Positions 59,059-64,000 of a DNA stretch of 64,000 nucleotides are shown here, one piece after another. Source of the stretch: Neopestalotiopsis rosae (lineage: Eukaryota; Ascomycota; Sordariomycetes; Amphisphaeriales; Sporocadaceae); NCBI GenBank assembly GCA_023078685.1, contig JALGAS010000008.1, forward strand, positions 496,001-560,000. Reading direction: 5' to 3'. Each line of letters begins with the position of its first letter. Positions within the stretch are counted from its first letter, which is position 1. Both the position numbers and the translations under genes were made by a program. The notes under the pieces were generated by a model. The model worked only from the letters and a program-made list of their open reading frames with translations, ran no database searches and was not told where the DNA came from.

Positions 59059-60853
59059 TCATGACGTCTTCTTGGTCTCAGCCGAGCCTTCATCATTAAG
59101 CAGAGGGATTGAGTCGACATCAAGGTGCGCTCCTGTAGCTGGGTCCACAGCACGCACACTGCCTTCTGTCACAGCCTTTCTCTCGCGAGCTTGCATTTCC
59201 ATGGAAGCGTCCAAGGCTGGGGCCTTACCCTTTTTCTCATCCGCTGGAGTCGCCATGGGGGACTGCAGTATGAGATCAGGACCTATGTGTCGTGGTTAGC
59301 CGCACTCCAATGCACGTGTTACCCGGGGTAAGTCATAATTCAGGACACGTACTGTTTTGCCATTTGGTAACCTCGGCCTTCATCAGCTCCAGCTCTTTCT
59401 GGAAGCGTTTGCCAAAAACATCAATGTAGTAAGTAGAGCCATTGTATACGCTCCAGGTGAAGACGCCCATGAGGAACGCAGCGGACGCCCAGCGGCTGTA
59501 GAACCAAAGGGGGCATGGCAGCATGGTGAGCACAGCATAGGAATACTGGATCAACATGAAAGCCGGCTCGTGCAGCGACTCGGGAAGCGAGAGTACAAGT
59601 CTACCGATCCAAGCCTTGGAGTAAGATTTAAGGAGCCAAGTGAACGATGTTGGGCGGCCTGCGGCGATCTTCTCGCGGCGGCGTACGGTGATAAAGAAGT
59701 AGTAGCTCAGCTGCCAGAACAGGTACGGGATGGTTGACCAGGCCAGCATCGATATGATATTCGCATACGCCGTAGGCGATCCGGGCGGCGAGGTCTTGAC
59801 AGTCCAAAGCGCGGGAAAACGCTCCTTCTGCAGTTCCTCTGGAATGAGATGTGTGATACAATGTAGCGTCACACAGGGCATGATGTGAATGAACAACGAG
59901 GTCACCTTGTCGAAGCTGTGGAATACGAGTGAGTTACGCCACATGATGATGGCTACAGCATTGTTGCCAAAGGCCAAGCAAAAAGCCGAGACAAACATGC
60001 GTTTCGACGAGGGAAATGCCCAAATAGCGAGAGCCAAGAGGAAGTTGACAAAGTAACAGAGATCAGCCAGAAAGTAGTGATAGCCCCGTTTGTGGTAAGA
60101 GTAGAAGCGGATGGGCATGAAGTACAGCAGTTGTGCCGTGTACCACAGGTGGAAATATTGCGGGTAGGCACCAATCAGATAACCACTGATGAAGATATTC
60201 ATGACGCCAAAAATGAATGAAACCTTCTCGCGCGCGGTAATGATCTTGGTGTCGTTCCATTGTCGGCCAAGTCTATCGACATTCTTCTTCATGCGAGAGC
60301 GATACTTGTCCAACTGTTCCTCGGCGGAGGGCACTCGTCGGCGCCACTGCTCGACCATGCGCTCTCGAGCTTGGGTGCTTTTTGACTTGATCGCATCTCT
60401 TGACTTGCGGACCTTTTCGGTCTGAGCGGATATGCCTTTTTGTATCCTTTCCAGTTGTTGGGGTAAGGTGAAATTGTCGAGCAAGTCCAGCACAGTCATC
60501 CGGTCCAACGGGGGAAAGGCTTCCCAATCCTCCTGATACGAGGAACTGCCCGAGAAGGATGGATTTCTGGACATTTTTGGACTTCCAGTCGGACCAAGGA
60601 TGGGTGTTTCGCCCACAGCTACAGCATCGTCGGGGGACGAAGCGCTCAAAGGTGGTGATGCGGTGGCATCCGGTGTAAGGACCGGATCGCTATCAGTCAG
60701 GCCATTCTCGGATCTGGACGTGGAAGCAGATATTGGTTGGTTTGACATTTCTGCCATCTCGGAGACGGTGTGCGAGGGGAATCGTTTCAAATCGTGGCGG
60801 AACGAAACTGAACGAAGGGCATTCGCGCCCCTGATGATCAAAACGTCAGCCAT
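59059..60853 (-). CDS. GPC1: Glycerophosphocholine acyltransferase 1
   Basis: A multi-spanning membrane enzyme that acylates glycerophosphocholine to lysophosphatidylcholine in the recycling route to phosphatidylcholine. Exon 1 is 60853-59353 and exon 2 is 59282-59059, over a 70-nt intron (59352-59283, donor GTACGT, acceptor ACATAG), giving 574 residues. The N-terminal ~200 residues are cytosolic and partly helical. Family blocks include SYQEDWEAFPPLDRMTVLDL, then REKVSFIFGVMNIFISGYL, RGYHYFLADLCYFVNFLL, FGNNAVAIIMWRNSLVFHSF and PSLFIHIMP-like segments. About eight hydrophobic segments span roughly 210-485. Unspliced, exon 1 ends five codons past the donor; splicing adds a 74-residue soluble tail. 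The true start may be a later ATG (60757 or 60748), because residues before it show no clear conservation. It is divergent from SMC1. Confidence 0.92.
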
Positions 60854-63113
60854 CAAGTATATACAAGTAGTCAAGGCATGTAAAATGTATAGGTAGATAT
60901 TATGGGTGCTTCCCGCTGCAGGAATGGTGGCAGATAAACACAAGTCAACAAGGACTGGGTGAAAGGGTCCTTACTATGTATATGCAGGGCAGCTTCCCAG
61001 AAACCTTGAAGGACCGGCGGGGCAGTTGAGGAACACAGATGAAAAGATAGCCCCTCAGCGAAATCGGATGGCGAAGATCTTTACAATCTATAGTGGTGTT
61101 GGCGACAAAAGTGGCAGTGAAGATCGTGTGTCTGGGCGCTTCTGCACGCCGTGTGACCAGCGACTAAACAGACTCGAGCCCGGGGGCTTTCACTCTTGTG
61201 ACACTGGCGCAAGTCTTCAAGTGGTATAAGGAAGAGCGACTCGTGCAGACAAATCGTTGCACGCAGTAAAGGCAGAGGCCAAAGTTGGGCGAAAGTCGCG
61301 AAGTTCGAGGGTGGATGGACCGTCCTTTGAGTAGTCGTGGTTGAGGATCGTGTTGCTTTGGTGGCTTCTGGTTGGACGAAAGCGGCTTGCTGTCTTGGGG
61401 AAAGTTGCCAGAGTCACAAGTCACGATAAGCTTTCACCCAAGCTAGGTTGAAGGTAGGGATCCGTCTAGATCGCCGTGGTCCAAGAGAACTTGCAAAGAG
61501 TATGCAGCAGGCTGTATGGCGAATAGCTAAGTTGACTGGAATGTCAGATCTCTGTGAAGAATGAGGAACAAGCCTTGCTGTCCATGAAGGAGAGACTTAC
61601 AGCATATATGATGTAGTATGATGTGCATTAACCAAGAGCCAGAGCCAGAGCTGGATCCTGGCGCAGGAGCGGGTACCCACTAAAGACGTGCTATCCACGG
61701 GTCGATCTGGGGACTGTTGAAATGCCTAGAGTTTGTCTGGCTACTGCTTGGATCCAATGGATGTTTACTCTAGTACAAGAGAATTCTATCTTGTTCGATA
61801 GCTTCTTTCCCAAATTTATCCCCGAAAGAGATGAAACCATGTATGAACAACCCAGCAATAGAGGACGTGGAGGAATCGTGGCATATTGTGACAAGCTTTT
61901 GTCTACGACTCGATATGCAAGCAGGAAAAAATATCAAGAAAAAAAAATACACGTAAAATGCCCTACTACAGCCAGACCGCGTTTTTCTGTGTTGTCATTG
62001 CTTGAGCTTCCCCATGCCAGGTATCACGTAGCATGTGGCCCAGTCCCTTAAGCAGGCTGGTGATGCTTGTGACGTCTGCCCTGCATGCATTGGGTTAGCA
62101 GGGGGATTCCTTACCTTAGCTCCAGTAGCCCCAGAGAAGCCAGAGGTGAAGAGACCGCCAACCATTTGGCAGGGCCCAGACTCGACCCCTACTCTTCTAT
62201 TCTTCATCGGGATCTAGCACAAGATCTACTCCGTCTTGATCCATTTCAGCTGCAACAAGAGAAGACAGCTGGGAGCAGCTGAAAAGTTCGACGGTGTGCT
62301 GCCCATCAACGTTTTATTCCGTCTCCAGGTACCGTAATAACGGAGACACTCGCGAGAAGCCCCAAGTATCTACCTGAGCGACTCCTACCAGCAGTGCGTT
62401 GACGACCCCAGACAAACGCGCTATAACACGGTACATACCAGAAACTGCGCAATTGTGGCTCAACTCACGTCCCGGAGCAGGCACTGAAAGTCAAGCCAGT
62501 CCAATGCCTGGCTGCTTTGATGCCCCATCCCCACCGTCGGTTCGAGGTTGAATGCAATTGACTTCCAAGACAGCTCCGACGGGTCGCGCCTGCATTCGAT
62601 GTAGCCACAAGGCACTGTATCCTGCAAATAGTGTTTTATCCCAACTGAGATCGCTGTCCAGGTACCTGACCACTGCTGAGACGCACACAGCACGGTCACA
62701 AAGTTGCGATAGCTTCTCCTTCCCGAGTCCAGCGTGCAGCGTGCAGTGGGGTTTCCTGTACTCTCGTTGCATCCTTTCTTTATTTGTCAGAATCATCTGC
62801 ATATTATCCGCCCGTCGGAAGCTCGCTCTTCTTGGTCGGATCCATGCACTGGAGTCTGCTTTGCATCTATTGAGGTACCTGCTTGCCTGCAAATAGTAGT
62901 CTTAGATCAACAACCTAAGGCCTACCCAGTTCGGTCCAGTGGTGCCTGCCTACCATAGCCTGCCAACCTTACACCTTTTCTGCCGCCCGGCGCGTCGCAC
63001 AAAAGTCGCGTCCATCCCACCACCACCATCAACCACTATCACCACAATCAAGTACCACCCACGACTGCTGTCAGTCTGCGCGACCGTCGTCGTCGTCGCC
63101 ACCTACGGTCACG
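60854..63113. other. Divergent intergenic region, GPC1 / SMC1
   Basis: About 2.3 kb between two divergent start codons, holding both promoters. Open frames reach only about 133 codons and carry no family signal. GAGCCA units repeat around 61634-61650. The 200 bases before 63114 are rich in ACCACC and CGTCGT, probably SMC1 leader. Confidence 0.6.
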
Positions 63114-64000
63114 ATGGGCAAGCTCATTCGTTTGGAGTTGTTCAGTGCGTCTCTCCTGTCTCCTGCCTTCAACTGATTGCAACGCGTCGTCGCGCCAGTT
63201 ACTAACCATCGCCAACTCGAACCACAGACTTCAAGTCCTACAAAGGCCACCACATCCTCTTGTTTGGTGATTCTTATTTCACCTCCATTATTGGCCCAAA
63301 TGGATCTGGCAAGTCCAACTCGTATGTTCTTCCTCCATGCCATTGTCCGTTTTGCGCATACACGCTAATAAGCACCATTGCGATATAATAGTATGGATGC
63401 GATATCCTTCGTTCTAGGTATCAAGTCGTCGCATCTGAGATCCGCTCACCTGAAAGATCTCGTCTATCGCGGCCGAGTCCTCAAGACCTCCAAAATCAAT
63501 GACGATGGATCTGCCGACACGCCCGCCGCTAATGGTGTCGCTAATGGCGAGCCAAATGGCATCGATCAGTCCGAGCAGCGCCCTACCCGCGGCGACCCCA
63601 AGAACGCCTGGGTCATGGCCGTGTACGAGGACGATGCTGGCGACGAGCAAAAGTGGAAACGCTCCATCACCAACCAAGGCGCCAGCGAATACCGCATCAA
63701 CGACCGTGTCGTCACTGCCCAGCAGTACAACGAAGCCCTCGAAGCTGAGAACATTCTCATCAAAGCTCGCAATTTCCTAGTCTTCCAGGGCGATGTCGAG
63801 GCCATTGCCGCCCAATCGCCGCAGGACCTGACTCGCCTCATTGAACAGATTTCCGGCAGTCTAGAGTACAAAGCCGAGTACGAGAGATTACAAGGCGAGG
63901 CTGACCAAGCTTCCGAGACAACAGCTTTCCAACTACAGCGACGTCGCGGCATTAACTCTGAAATCAAGCAGTACCAAGATCAGAAGAGGGAGGCCGAGAA
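63114..64000 (+). CDS. SMC1: Structural maintenance of chromosomes protein 1 (cohesin), N-terminal part
   Basis: An ATPase subunit of cohesin. Only the first 244 codons lie in the window; the gene continues past the right edge. Exon 1 (63114-63144) is just 31 nt and encodes MGKLIRLELF. Intron 1 (63145-63227) has donor GTGCGT and acceptor CCACAG. Exon 2 is 63228-63321. Intron 2 (63322-63391) has donor GTATGT and acceptor AATAG. Exon 3 runs from 63392 to the edge. The Walker A motif GPNGSGKS (33-40) is built in exon 2 and followed across the junction by NSMDAISFVLGIKSSHLRS. The Q-loop is in NFLVFQGDVEAIA (about 169-181), and LTRLIEQISGS leads into the coiled coil. The fungal insert between about 75 and 110 is Gly/Asn/Asp-rich. 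The opening MGKLIRLELFNFKSYKG identifies SMC1 and not SMC2-4. Confidence 0.95.

Overview
The window is nuclear DNA of a filamentous ascomycete, most likely a Sordariomycete and probably of the order Hypocreales. Four things support this. The introns are short (53-92 nt in most genes, one of 249 nt) with GT...AG ends and CTAAC/CTGAC-type branch sites. The protein families are fungal: FlbD, fungal POL4, ECM14, GPC1 and a SYT1-type Arf-GEF. The spacers carry CT-rich leaders, and no polycistronic layout is seen. The order is inferred from recalled family resemblance, because no search could be run.

Layout. 1-2.6 kb: long upstream region of flbD, an R2R3 Myb regulator of asexual development (2566-3726, +). 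3.7-15.9 kb: about 12 kb with no gene I can support, rich in microsatellites, homopolymers and CCTAGG-type motifs. 15.9-20.2 kb: two minus-strand genes, a coiled-coil hypothetical and a family X DNA polymerase (POL4). 21.6-27.4 kb: three plus-strand genes, TFIIE alpha (TFA1), a microsomal glutathione S-transferase of the MAPEG family, and the carboxypeptidase-like pseudoenzyme ECM14. 31.0-35.5 kb: a large Sec7-PH Arf exchange factor (+), convergent with SRP72 (36.6-38.6 kb, -). 40.0-40.9 kb: a small conserved fungal hypothetical (-). 40.9-48.4 kb: a second gene-poor stretch. 48.4-52.7 kb: a Cys/His-rich coiled-coil hypothetical (+) and an NCBP3-like cap-binding protein (+). 56.0-57.9 kb: the APC/C activator Cdh1 (+). 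59.1-60.9 kb: the acyltransferase GPC1 (-), divergent from SMC1 (63.1 kb, +), which runs off the right edge.

Function. This is a set of conserved housekeeping and developmental genes, not an accessory or biosynthetic cluster. Themes are development (flbD), DNA repair and chromosomes (POL4, SMC1), cell cycle (Cdh1), transcription and mRNA (TFA1, NCBP3), secretion and trafficking (SRP72, Arf-GEF), wall and lipid (ECM14, GPC1) and detoxification (MAPEG). I found no tRNA, rRNA, CRISPR, intact transposon or secondary-metabolite gene. All splice models were derived by reading the sequence; each spliced model gives an open frame of whole codons (SMC1 is open to the window edge).

Most interesting points. 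(1) The Cdh1 C-box is assembled across an intron with two acceptors 6 nt apart, so alternative use would insert two residues inside the APC/C-binding box. (2) The NCBP3-like protein carries a reiterated K/R-E-L-F-P motif. (3) Large gene-free regions surround flbD, with a perfect 11-bp hairpin inside. (4) Three conserved-looking hypothetical proteins have no known function.
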